The notes under the pieces: model-generated
The model's database searches: none
Seen by the model: the letters and a program-made list of their open reading frames with translations, nothing else
Told to the model about the DNA's origin: nothing
DNA from: JAYWFX01 sp043778575
GTDB lineage: Bacteria > Patescibacteriota > JACMRA01
Assembly: GCA_043778575.1 (NCBI GenBank)
Contig: JAYWFX010000017.1
Location: 1 to 12,115, forward strand
Direction of reading: 5' to 3'
Length of the DNA: 12,115 nucleotides
Shown here: positions 1 to 5,430 of the stretch, one piece after another
How positions within the stretch are numbered: the first letter of the stretch is position 1
Layout of the letters: every line of letters starts with the position of its first letter
Program-made: the position numbers and the translations under genes

Positions 1-60
1 GACACCTTTACTCTAACAACCAAACTAGATCACTAATACTTCAGTACCATTCATGGTAAG

Positions 61-93
61 AACCAAATCCTTCTACTTTAGTGGAAGGTGGTT
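61..93 (+). other. Imperfect hairpin upstream of the S66 peptidase gene
   Basis: Positions 69-76 (CCTTCTAC) pair with 81-88 (GTGGAAGG) around a TTTA loop, with one G-T wobble. The outer arms 61-65 (AACCA) and 89-93 (TGGTT) extend the stem across a 3-base bulge. It is followed by an A/T-rich stretch but no real T-run, so it is a poor terminator of whatever lies to the left. It sits just before the -10-like box and start of the downstream gene. The rest of 1-110 shows no supportable gene. Confidence 0.4.
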
Positions 94-96
94 TAA

Positions 97-102
97 TAAA
101 AT
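97..102 (+). promoter_or_regulatory. Candidate -10 box of the S66 peptidase gene
   Basis: TAAAAT lies 8 bases before the ATG at 111, which would give an almost leaderless transcript. No convincing -35 box is present 15-19 bases upstream, where the hairpin at 61-93 lies. The call rests on the -10 match and on similar spacing before the antitoxin gene. Confidence 0.3.
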
Positions 103-110
103 AAGTTAAT

Positions 111-1112
111 ATGCAAACAATTTTTCCTAAAAAGTTAGAGACTGGTGACACTATTATGGTAATTTCACCCTCGATGAGTTTATCGCTCATGAGAGATGAG
201 TCAGTGATAAAGGCTGTTGAGGTGTTTCAAGCTCTTGGGTTCAATATTGTCTTTGGTAAGAATGCAAAGGAAGCTGATAATTTTAAGTCATCATCAATTA
301 GTTCAAGGGTTGAAGACATACATCAGGCTTTTCTCGACCCCAGTGTAAATATGGTTTTGTGCACTATGGGTGGATATAACTCCAATCAGCTTCTCGACAA
401 TTTAGATTATACACTTATCAAAAACAACCCAAAAATATTTACAGGATACTCGGATATCACTGCATTATCAAATGCTATTTTAGCTAAAACTGGTCTGGTC
501 ACATATAGTTCGCCTACATTTTCGGGTTTTGCAAAAGACTTAAACTTGGATTTCAGCATCACTTCGTTTGTGTCATGTTTTGCCAAAAATGCTCCGTATA
601 CAATTAGTCAATCTGAATATTGGTTTGATGAATGGAAAAAAGACCTGCTGGGTAAACCAATTATGAATGACAATGACGGGCACTGGGTTTTATCTGCAGG
701 TTCAGCTAAGGGGATAACTATTGGCGGTAATCTCAATACGTTTAGACTTTTGTATGGTACGCAATATATGCCTCAGATTGATGGTGATATTGTTTTGTTT
801 TTAGAAGATGATAGTGACAGTGTTGGCGATTTTATGATTCATGAATTTGATAGAAATATTGTGTCTTTGACCCAGCAATCATGGTTTAATCAGGTCACAG
901 GGATTATTTTTGGTAGGTTTCAAACTCGAGGTGAAATAAGTAGAGGCTACCTTGTTGATTTAATAGGGAGAACAACGAAGCTTCAAAATATACCAATAAT
1001 TGCAAATGTAGACTTTGGACACAATAAACCTATGATAAGTTTTCCAGTAGGAGGTACAGTTATTGTTGATACAAATAAAAGAGACTCTCAAATTGAAATT
1101 GTTACCCATTAA
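111..1112 (+). CDS. S66 family peptidase (LD-carboxypeptidase / MccF-like)
   Basis: 333 aa. Family S66 serine peptidases cut an L-D or related amide bond: LdcA removes the terminal D-Ala from murein tetrapeptides during recycling, and MccF inactivates microcin C-type compounds. The catalytic set is visible: nucleophile Ser114 in GYSDIT, Glu232 in LFLEDD and His304 in DFGHNKP. MCTMGGYNSN-like glycine-rich sequence near residue 87 and GGNLNT at 205-210 match the family fold. The length is closer to MccF-type members (about 340 aa) than to LdcA (about 300 aa). There is no signal peptide, so a cytoplasmic role is expected. The ATG at 111 is the first good start; no clear Shine-Dalgarno sequence precedes it. 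It converges on the helicase fragment with a 25-base gap. The family is certain; the choice between murein recycling and peptide-antibiotic immunity is open. Confidence 0.88.
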   Translation: MQTIFPKKLETGDTIMVISPSMSLSLMRDESVIKAVEVFQALGFNIVFGKNAKEADNFKSSSISSRVEDIHQAFLDPSVNMVLCTMGGYNSNQLLDNLDYTLIKNNPKIFTGYSDITALSNAILAKTGLVTYSSPTFSGFAKDLNLDFSITSFVSCFAKNAPYTISQSEYWFDEWKKDLLGKPIMNDNDGHWVLSAGSAKGITIGGNLNTFRLLYGTQYMPQIDGDIVLFLEDDSDSVGDFMIHEFDRNIVSLTQQSWFNQVTGIIFGRFQTRGEISRGYLVDLIGRTTKLQNIPIIANVDFGHNKPMISFPVGGTVIVDTNKRDSQIEIVTH

Positions 1113-1131
1113 AATCTATTGAACGCTCTCA

Positions 1132-1139
1132 TTTTTTTT
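1132..1139 (+). other. Run of eight T between convergent genes
   Basis: An uninterrupted T8 run lies 20 bases after the stop of the S66 gene and overlaps the stop codon of the helicase fragment. I see no GC-rich hairpin in front of it, so it is at most a weak terminator for the + strand gene. It also marks the point where the helicase reading frame is cut, where a homopolymer could be linked to the breakpoint. Confidence 0.25.
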
Positions 1140-1926
1140 ATAAAATACTAGGTGGGCAGAGGAGCTTTACCAGTTCAAATTGAGATTGATTGGTGTCTTG
1201 GAACTCATCTATCATGATATGATGCCACCGCTGCTGTAGGATCTCTGCCACATCTGGGTTATCTCTGAGTAGTAAATACGGTTGCAAAATGAGATCATCA
1301 AAATCTACTACATTGTTTGCCTTTAGATACTCTTCATATCGTCTATAAATCTGATGAAAAATGGGTAAGAATTCTTTTTTTAGTTGTCTACTGTGTGCCG
1401 CTTCAAGCCCTTCTTGTTTGCACTGGGAATTAAAATACATCGCCAATGATGGTGCTAAATTCTTTTCACTCACATTGAGATCTTTGAGAATCAGACGAAT
1501 TACTTTTTTTTGGTCGTCGGTATCTAATATAGTAAACTCCTTTTTTAATCCCAATCTTTCTCCAAATTCTCTCAAAAGTCTGACACCTAGCGAGTGAAAG
1601 GTGCAGAGTAGGGGTGCGTTTTCATAGTCGGATTTCCAAGCTGGGACAAATGGTAAATCAATCTGGGCTGCACGGAGAAGTTTGTGGACGCGTTCGTTCA
1701 TTTCTTTTGCAGCTTTATTGGTAAAAGTCAGACATAGTATGCCGCCCGGCTTTTCACCTTGAGTGATGAGATAGGCTACACGTCTGGTCAGCACTGCAGT
1801 TTTGCCGCTCCCAGCCCCAGCTATCACCACGGTAGATCCCGTAATACTCTGAGCAGCCTCCAACTGGCGATCATTGAGCCCATCTAGTATCTTTGCCTCA
1901 ATTTCGTTGAGAATGGTCATTGACAT
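1138..1926 (-). CDS. uvrD: UvrD/PcrA-type helicase, N-terminal fragment (truncated)
   Basis: 262 aa of an SF1A DNA helicase, which normally runs to about 650-750 aa. Visible motifs are the Q motif around Gln21, Walker A AGAGSGKT (36-43), motif Ia TFTNKAAKEM (68-76), TFHSLGVRLLR (109-119) and motif II DEFQDTN (240-246). The frame then runs through QFELVKLLCPP, where the family would continue toward motif III (GDDDQSIY), but reads SIL and a TAA stop. The second RecA domain (motifs IV-VI) and the 2B domain are absent, and no remnant is visible in the sequence beyond. Without them the protein cannot act as a helicase. The N-terminal 255 or so residues carry no frameshift, so truncation is probably recent, or the fragment is kept. 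A second ATG two codons in (1920) could also start it. It is divergent from gnd with a 31-base gap. Assembly error is an alternative explanation. Confidence 0.82.
   Translation of the reverse strand: MSMTILNEIEAKILDGLNDRQLEAAQSITGSTVVIAGAGSGKTAVLTRRVAYLITQGEKPGGILCLTFTNKAAKEMNERVHKLLRAAQIDLPFVPAWKSDYENAPLLCTFHSLGVRLLREFGERLGLKKEFTILDTDDQKKVIRLILKDLNVSEKNLAPSLAMYFNSQCKQEGLEAAHSRQLKKEFLPIFHQIYRRYEEYLKANNVVDFDDLILQPYLLLRDNPDVAEILQQRWHHIMIDEFQDTNQSQFELVKLLCPPSIL
1920..1925 (+). promoter_or_regulatory. Candidate -35 box (TTGACA) for gnd
   Basis: A consensus TTGACA lies 32 bases upstream of the gnd ATG and overlaps the start of the divergent helicase fragment. The region 15-19 bases downstream (AAGTAA and neighbours) is a poor -10. 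A mirror TTGACA on the - strand (1964-1959) lies inside the first gnd codons and could serve the helicase. Both are tentative. Confidence 0.25.
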
Positions 1927-1957
1927 TTGAGTACTAGCAAGTCAAGTAAACACAAGT

Positions 1958-3349
1958 ATGTCAAAATCCGATACAAAACAGGAATTAAATAAAATTGGAG
2001 TCGTAGGAATGGGTGTGATGGGAGCTGCACTAGCTGAAAACTTTGCTTCAAAAAAGATGAGTATTAGTGTGTATGGTCGGCACGCCGAAAAAGTTGATCC
2101 AGTAGTCAGACGTGTGCGTGACAAAGATTTGCAAATGGATGGTTTTACTGAAATTCAAGGTTTTGTCGAAAGCTTAGAGATGCCCAGAAAGATTATTTTG
2201 ATGGTACCAGCTGGCAAAAGTGTGGACGAGATGATTGAAAAGCTACTAATTTTTTTGGATCCAGAGGATTGTATTGTGGACTGTGGGAATTCATTTTGGA
2301 AAGATACGATAGTTCGAGAGGATTATTTACAGACTAAGCACATCAAATTTGTAGGTTGTGGCGTGAGTGGAGGAGAGGAGGGTGCACTCAATGGCCCAAG
2401 TATCATGCCGGGCGGTGATGCTGAGACAGTTGCTTCTTTGCTTGAGATATTTGAACCGATTGCTGCAAAAGATTTTAGTGGAAACCCCTGCGTAGCTAAT
2501 ATTGGCTCTAGTGCAGCAGGTCATTTTGTAAAGATGGTTCATAATGGAATTGAATATGCTATGATGCAGGGTATTGCTGAGGTGTATGATGCTTTGCAAA
2601 AGGAGAAATACTCAAATGATCAGCTCACGCAGTTTTTTCAAAGTGCAAATACAGGTCGTACACACAGTTATTTACTGGATATAACCGTGAATATATTGCA
2701 GTCAAAGGACGGTGAGAACTTTCTCGTTGATATGGTTTCTGATGTAGCAAAAGCCAAGGGAACTGGGGGCTGGACGGTTCAATCAGCTATGGAACTGGGC
2801 GTCTTTACTCCGACTATTTCAGCTGCGGTTTTTGCTAGGATTGGATCAGCTAGAAATCAGTTTTTTAGTGCAGAAAAGATCCTAAAAGTAGATTATGACA
2901 AAGAAGGCTTACCTTATCCAGACATGGATTTCAAGGAACAATCTCTCAAAGTTGTGCTCGAGGCTATATTTTTTGTGTCGTATTTGCAGGGTTTGGATTT
3001 GATTACACACGCTAGTGATGAGTTTGGCTGGGGTATTGATCTCAAAGAAGTGCTACGAATCTGGCAAGGAGGCTGTATAATACGAAGTCAAATGCTGGCT
3101 GATTTGTTTGATACGATGAATGGTGTTTTGGACTTGAGAGATTTCGCTTGGAATATATGGTATATGTGTGGGTGTAATTCAACAGTAATTCAGCCTGTTA
3201 TCAACTCCGTATTGACGTATATACAAACAGTGACTGCAGAAAAACTACCTAGCAATTTGATCCAAGCACAGCGTGACTATTTTGGAGCTCATACCTACAA
3301 ACGAATTGACAAAGAGGGCGATTTTACTGGAGGGTGGGTTACTGATTAG
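1958..3349 (+). CDS. gnd: 6-phosphogluconate dehydrogenase (decarboxylating)
   Basis: 463 aa, full family length. The enzyme converts 6-phosphogluconate and NADP+ to ribulose 5-phosphate, CO2 and NADPH in the pentose phosphate pathway, in the cytoplasm. The Rossmann dinucleotide motif GMGVMG is at 17-22, and Arg41 in VYGRHAEK fits NADP preference. The substrate loop VSGGEEGALNGPSIMPGG is at 136-153. The catalytic pair is Lys192 and Glu199 in HFVKMVHNGIEY, and the C-terminal RDYFGAHTYKR is at 439-449. The family's usual C-terminal F-H-T-x-W is FTGGW here, so the His at that position is missing. The last codons read GGWVTD and enter foreign sequence: the final 33-bp block is repeated at 4074-4106, where the tail reads GGWDV followed by TGA, probably the original ending. 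It overlaps the convergent toxin gene by 11 bases. No Shine-Dalgarno sequence is seen before the ATG. Confidence 0.96.
   Translation: MSKSDTKQELNKIGVVGMGVMGAALAENFASKKMSISVYGRHAEKVDPVVRRVRDKDLQMDGFTEIQGFVESLEMPRKIILMVPAGKSVDEMIEKLLIFLDPEDCIVDCGNSFWKDTIVREDYLQTKHIKFVGCGVSGGEEGALNGPSIMPGGDAETVASLLEIFEPIAAKDFSGNPCVANIGSSAAGHFVKMVHNGIEYAMMQGIAEVYDALQKEKYSNDQLTQFFQSANTGRTHSYLLDITVNILQSKDGENFLVDMVSDVAKAKGTGGWTVQSAMELGVFTPTISAAVFARIGSARNQFFSAEKILKVDYDKEGLPYPDMDFKEQSLKVVLEAIFFVSYLQGLDLITHASDEFGWGIDLKEVLRIWQGGCIIRSQMLADLFDTMNGVLDLRDFAWNIWYMCGCNSTVIQPVINSVLTYIQTVTAEKLPSNLIQAQRDYFGAHTYKRIDKEGDFTGGWVTD
3306..3338 (+). repeat. 33-bp direct repeat, left copy (end of gnd)
   Basis: Begins TTGACAAAGAGGG and ends GGAGGGTGGG, coding gnd residues from Ile-Asp-Lys-Glu-Gly to Gly-Gly-Trp. 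It matches 4074-4106 at 32 of 33 positions. The only difference (C at 3319, T at 4087) is synonymous in a glycine codon. The two copies bracket the toxin-antitoxin pair exactly. Confidence 0.95.
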
Positions 3350-3752
3350 TTGTTGACTGGTTGTTGACTAACATGTTATTTGGATAGAATCTATCGAAAC
3401 TGGCTATCTTATAGTTGTGCTTTTTTGCTGTAACTAGGCAAGCAATATCAAAGAAAGATTGATTTTTGTTGGTTGATTTCCGATACAATGCCACCGCCTC
3501 TTTTTCTAGCTCAAGTTCAAATACAACTCTACTTGTAAAAGTTGCTGTAAACAGATTATAAGCTTGTATTGCTATATCCTGAGGTAGTTTTCTAGATAAA
3601 ACAGTCATCAGCTCGTACTCTGTCAAATTTGAATATATAAAATCTGATGATATATGTGTATCGAGGATGTATCTAGCCTTAGTGTGGTTTGTGTCGTTTT
3701 CTATCAAAAGTGCAATAAGAAAATCTGTGTCACACAATATTGTGTCAATCAT
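3339..3752 (-). CDS. PIN-domain toxin (VapC-like ribonuclease)
   Basis: 137 aa, typical for VapC-family toxins, which are Mg2+-dependent ribonucleases that stop translation by cutting tRNA or rRNA. The PIN acidic set is present: Asp8 in LCDTDFLIALL, Glu45/Glu47 in LTEYELMTVL, Asp102 in SFFDIACLVTAKK and Asp120 in ASFDRFY. The gene starts inside the antitoxin stop (ATGA overlap, 3749-3752), the usual arrangement for coupled translation. An AAGGG two bases before the start is too close to be a good ribosome site. The C-terminal NNQSTTNQ is low-complexity and coded by an 11-bp tandem repeat (3349-3370). Its stop codon lies inside the converging end of gnd. The acidic set looks intact, so an active toxin is expected. 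The RNA target cannot be told from sequence. Confidence 0.88.
   Translation of the reverse strand: MIDTILCDTDFLIALLIENDTNHTKARYILDTHISSDFIYSNLTEYELMTVLSRKLPQDIAIQAYNLFTATFTSRVVFELELEKEAVALYRKSTNKNQSFFDIACLVTAKKHNYKIASFDRFYPNNMLVNNQSTTNQ
3349..3370. repeat. 11-bp tandem repeat (2 copies)
   Basis: GTTGTTGACTG (3349-3359) is followed by GTTGTTGACTA (3360-3370). On the - strand it codes the low-complexity C-terminus of the toxin. It sits at the left junction of the inserted cassette, next to the gnd stop codon. Confidence 0.75.
3732..3745. other. 14-bp perfect palindrome at the toxin start
   Basis: ACACAATATTGTGT reads the same on both strands and covers about codons 3-7 of the toxin gene. As RNA it can form a 5-bp stem with a 4-base loop just after the toxin start codon, which could lower toxin translation. 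As DNA it could bind a dimeric protein. Either role is conjecture; the palindrome is exact. Confidence 0.5.
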
Positions 3753-4018
3753 ATCCCTTGGTTATATATATCGTTGTGATTTTCAGAAAAACAGACAATA
3801 TCGTCATTTTCAAGTCGTATTGGCTTAAAGTTTATAAATTTCTGGCGTTGCAATTTTTTTTGATTTACGATCTCAATTTTACCATTGACGTAGTCCAGTA
3901 TGAGATTGTCTCCACCTGATATTTCCATGGATTTTAGCATAGACACAGGTATGGTGATCTGATGTTTAGATGAGAGTTTCACTACTTTTGTAGTTTTAAG
4001 TAAAGTTTTAGTAGTCAT
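3749..4018 (-). CDS. AbrB/MazE-type antitoxin
   Basis: 89 aa. Residues 11-51 (KVVKLSSKHQITIP through GDNLILDYVNGKIEIV) match the SpoVT-AbrB swapped-hairpin DNA-binding fold, with the usual S-x-K-x-Q-I-T-I-P core. The C-terminal part (about 55-89) would be the segment that binds and inhibits the PIN toxin. The gene precedes the toxin, with a 4-base ATGA overlap. Antitoxins of this class normally dimerise and repress their own operon together with the toxin. A small palindrome inside its promoter (4037-4049) fits that. A near-consensus promoter lies directly upstream, with the -10 box 7 bases from the ATG, so the message would be nearly leaderless. Confidence 0.88.
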   Translation of the reverse strand: MTTKTLLKTTKVVKLSSKHQITIPVSMLKSMEISGGDNLILDYVNGKIEIVNQKKLQRQKFINFKPIRLENDDIVCFSENHNDIYNQGI

Positions 4019-4025
4019 TCTTTGT

Positions 4026-4054
4026 ATAGTAATAAAGTAAAGATTTTACGTCAA
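4026..4054 (-). promoter_or_regulatory. Promoter of the toxin-antitoxin operon
   Basis: On the - strand, TTGACG (4054-4049) and TACTAT (4031-4026) are separated by 17 bases, a very good sigma-70-type match. The -10 ends 7 bases before the antitoxin ATG, so transcription would begin at or within one or two bases of the start codon. The promoter is inside the inserted cassette, so the cassette brought its own expression signal. Confidence 0.7.
4037..4049. promoter_or_regulatory. Candidate operator in the antitoxin promoter
   Basis: GTAAA-GAT-TTTAC is a perfect 5-bp inverted repeat with a 3-bp centre, placed between the -35 and -10 boxes. The position is right for autorepression by the AbrB-type antitoxin. 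The short arms in A/T-rich DNA make chance occurrence possible. Confidence 0.4.
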
Positions 4055-4073
4055 CAATCCTTGTTCTATTTGT

Positions 4074-4106
4074 TTGACAAAGAGGGTGATTTTACTGGAG
4101 GGTGGG
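4074..4106 (+). repeat. 33-bp direct repeat, right copy (before murD)
   Basis: Matches 3306-3338 at 32 of 33 positions. It contains the GGAGG used to start murD and the last sense codons of the displaced gnd tail. Homology ends at 4107, where the left copy reads T and this copy reads A. Confidence 0.95.
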
Positions 4107-4114
4107 ATGTATGA
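4076..4114 (+). pseudogene. gnd: Displaced 3' end of gnd
   Basis: Read in the gnd frame, this stretch gives D-K-E-G-D-F-T-G-G-W-D-V and a TGA stop. The first ten residues equal the end of the intact gnd. The TGA at 4112-4114 overlaps the murD ATG at 4111 as ATGA, a classical coupled start. This strongly suggests that gnd and murD once overlapped here and that the cassette at 3339-4073 was inserted between them, leaving this tail behind. It has no start codon and is not translated as gnd any more. Confidence 0.85.
4097..4101 (+). promoter_or_regulatory. Shine-Dalgarno site deciding the murD start
   Basis: GGAGG lies 9 bases before the ATG at 4111. This is the clearest ribosome site in the window and favours that ATG over the in-frame GTG at 4102, which overlaps the site. 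It lies in the gnd-derived repeat, so the motif also encodes Gly-Gly in gnd. Confidence 0.7.
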
Positions 4115-5376
4115 ATACAGGTTCACATAATATTGTTTTGTTGGGTTATGGAGAGGAAAATAGACAGTTTCATGACTGGTTGGTTGGGATAAAAAAGATC
4201 GATCCAAAGCGTATCATCATAGCTGACAAAAAAACTGATCCAAAGTACTTGGAAAAACTCTTTCAACCTAATATTAGTAAAATATACAAGTCACCTGGGA
4301 TTTGGTCTCTCATTCCTGATCTGGAGAAATTTAGAGCTATTCATGGTCAGCGATCAGTGCTCAGTCCCCTTGCTCCATTTTTTGAAATATTTCGCAATCA
4401 AATTATAGGAGTTACGGGTACCAAAGGCAAGACAACCACAGCTTCGATTATCACTCATTTGTTAAAAAAAAGTGGAGTGAAGGTTCACTATTGTGGTAAT
4501 ACAGTCGGAATTTCGCCGTATCAATTTTGGACAAAACGAGATCAGAAAGTTGATCCAGACGAATATTTTGTAGTGGAGTTATCGTCTTTTCAGCTTCAGG
4601 ATTTAGCTTATTCTCAGATTTCACCAAAGTATGCGGTCATCACAAACTATTATGTAGACCACCAAGATCATCATGCAAGTGTTGAGGAGTACTGGGCAGC
4701 AAAAGACACTATCTTTAAGTGGCAACAGGAGGGAGATTTTTGTATAAAAGATATTAGCCCAGAATTAAATGTGAAAATCAATCAGATAGTAAAACACGCA
4801 CTAATCGGAGATCATAACAAAGAAAATGTGTCCAAGGCTGTGCTGGTGGTAGAGCAGGTCACAGGAAATAAGTTGGTTGATTTCGAAGGCTGTATGGATG
4901 ATTTTCAGTCTGTTGATCATAGATTACAATTAGTTCGAACCATGCACCGAAAAGATTTAGAGATACGGTTCTATGATGATGGTGCAGCTACCGAACCCGA
5001 AGCTGTGATTGCTGCAGTCGAGGCTCTCACTCTAAATAACAACGAAAAGCTCTGGCTACATATCACAGGAAACCACAAAGGAGGAGACCTAGAAAAACTC
5101 AGAAATACAATCACTGTAAAAACGCAGGAAAATGCACTATTTGAAGTAGACTATTGTGGAGAAGTGGGGCAAATACTATCAAACACACCCGATAGGTTGA
5201 ATTTTAAGCGAACGGTATCAAAGCAATTCAAAAACCTAGGAACTAAAATTGAGGAATTATCTGGGGTTTTAAACATTGTCTTATCTCCTTGTGGTAGCTC
5301 ATTTGATGAATTTGAGGATTACAAAAAACGATCCCAGTGGTGGATTGATCAGGTCAACGGCATCAATCTTGATTAA
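4111..5376 (+). CDS. murD: UDP-N-acetylmuramoyl-L-alanine--D-glutamate ligase
   Basis: 421 aa from the ATG chosen by its GGAGG. MurD adds D-Glu to UDP-MurNAc-L-Ala using ATP, in the cytoplasmic phase of murein synthesis. The N-terminal UDP-binding domain is at about 1-95. The ATP loop GVTGTKGKTTT (100-110), ELSSFQL (156-162), NYYVDHQDHH (179-188), probable carbamylated Lys198 in AAKDTIF, GDHNKEN (233-239) and DHRLQ (269-273) follow in family order. The C-terminal LSPCGSSFDEFEDYKKR (391-407) fits the D-Glu-binding end. One departure: where MurD usually has D-S-K-A-T-N, this protein has D-G-A-A-T-E (290-295), losing the conserved Lys. The gene was probably co-transcribed with gnd before the toxin-antitoxin cassette came between them. 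No good promoter of its own is visible, so it may rely on read-through across the cassette. Confidence 0.92.
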   Translation: MNTGSHNIVLLGYGEENRQFHDWLVGIKKIDPKRIIIADKKTDPKYLEKLFQPNISKIYKSPGIWSLIPDLEKFRAIHGQRSVLSPLAPFFEIFRNQIIGVTGTKGKTTTASIITHLLKKSGVKVHYCGNTVGISPYQFWTKRDQKVDPDEYFVVELSSFQLQDLAYSQISPKYAVITNYYVDHQDHHASVEEYWAAKDTIFKWQQEGDFCIKDISPELNVKINQIVKHALIGDHNKENVSKAVLVVEQVTGNKLVDFEGCMDDFQSVDHRLQLVRTMHRKDLEIRFYDDGAATEPEAVIAAVEALTLNNNEKLWLHITGNHKGGDLEKLRNTITVKTQENALFEVDYCGEVGQILSNTPDRLNFKRTVSKQFKNLGTKIEELSGVLNIVLSPCGSSFDEFEDYKKRSQWWIDQVNGINLD

Positions 5377-5400
5377 ATCAAAAGTGTGGATTTGATATTT
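5375..5400. terminator. Weak A/T-rich hairpin between convergent genes
   Basis: ATCAAA (5377-5382) pairs with TTTGAT (5391-5396) around an 8-base loop, with partial extension by flanking A and T bases. It lies just after the murD stop and 31 bases before the stop of the opposite gene, so it could serve both strands. The stem has only one GC pair per arm and no long T-run, so termination would be inefficient. Confidence 0.25.
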
Positions 5401-5430
5401 GCAAAACTGTGCTACAAAATACGAGATAAT

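Larger units (their letters stand above)
3339..4073 (-). mobile_element. Inserted toxin-antitoxin cassette between direct repeats
   Basis: This 735-base block lies between the two 33-bp repeats and contains only the toxin gene, the antitoxin gene and the antitoxin promoter. It splits what was evidently an overlapping gnd-murD pair. No transposase or integrase is present and no long terminal inverted repeats are visible. The 8-mer TTGTTGAC occurs near the left end (3350-3357 and 3361-3368), and its complement occurs near the right end (4050-4057). The arrangement resembles an element that enters the 3' end of a gene and supplies a replacement tail, or a cassette brought in by recombination. 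The mechanism is inference; the insertion itself is well supported by the sequence. Confidence 0.7.

Noticed and set aside
1361..1597. 78-aa open frame on + opposite the helicase fragment
   Set aside because: It is a shadow of the helicase coding sequence with low-complexity composition and no start signal.
2327..2599. 90-aa open frame on - within gnd
   Set aside because: It is antisense to highly conserved gnd codons and has no family resemblance.
4102..4110. GTG at 4102 as the murD start
   Set aside because: It overlaps the GGAGG site, which is well spaced for the ATG at 4111. The extra residues Val-Gly-Cys come from the gnd-derived repeat.
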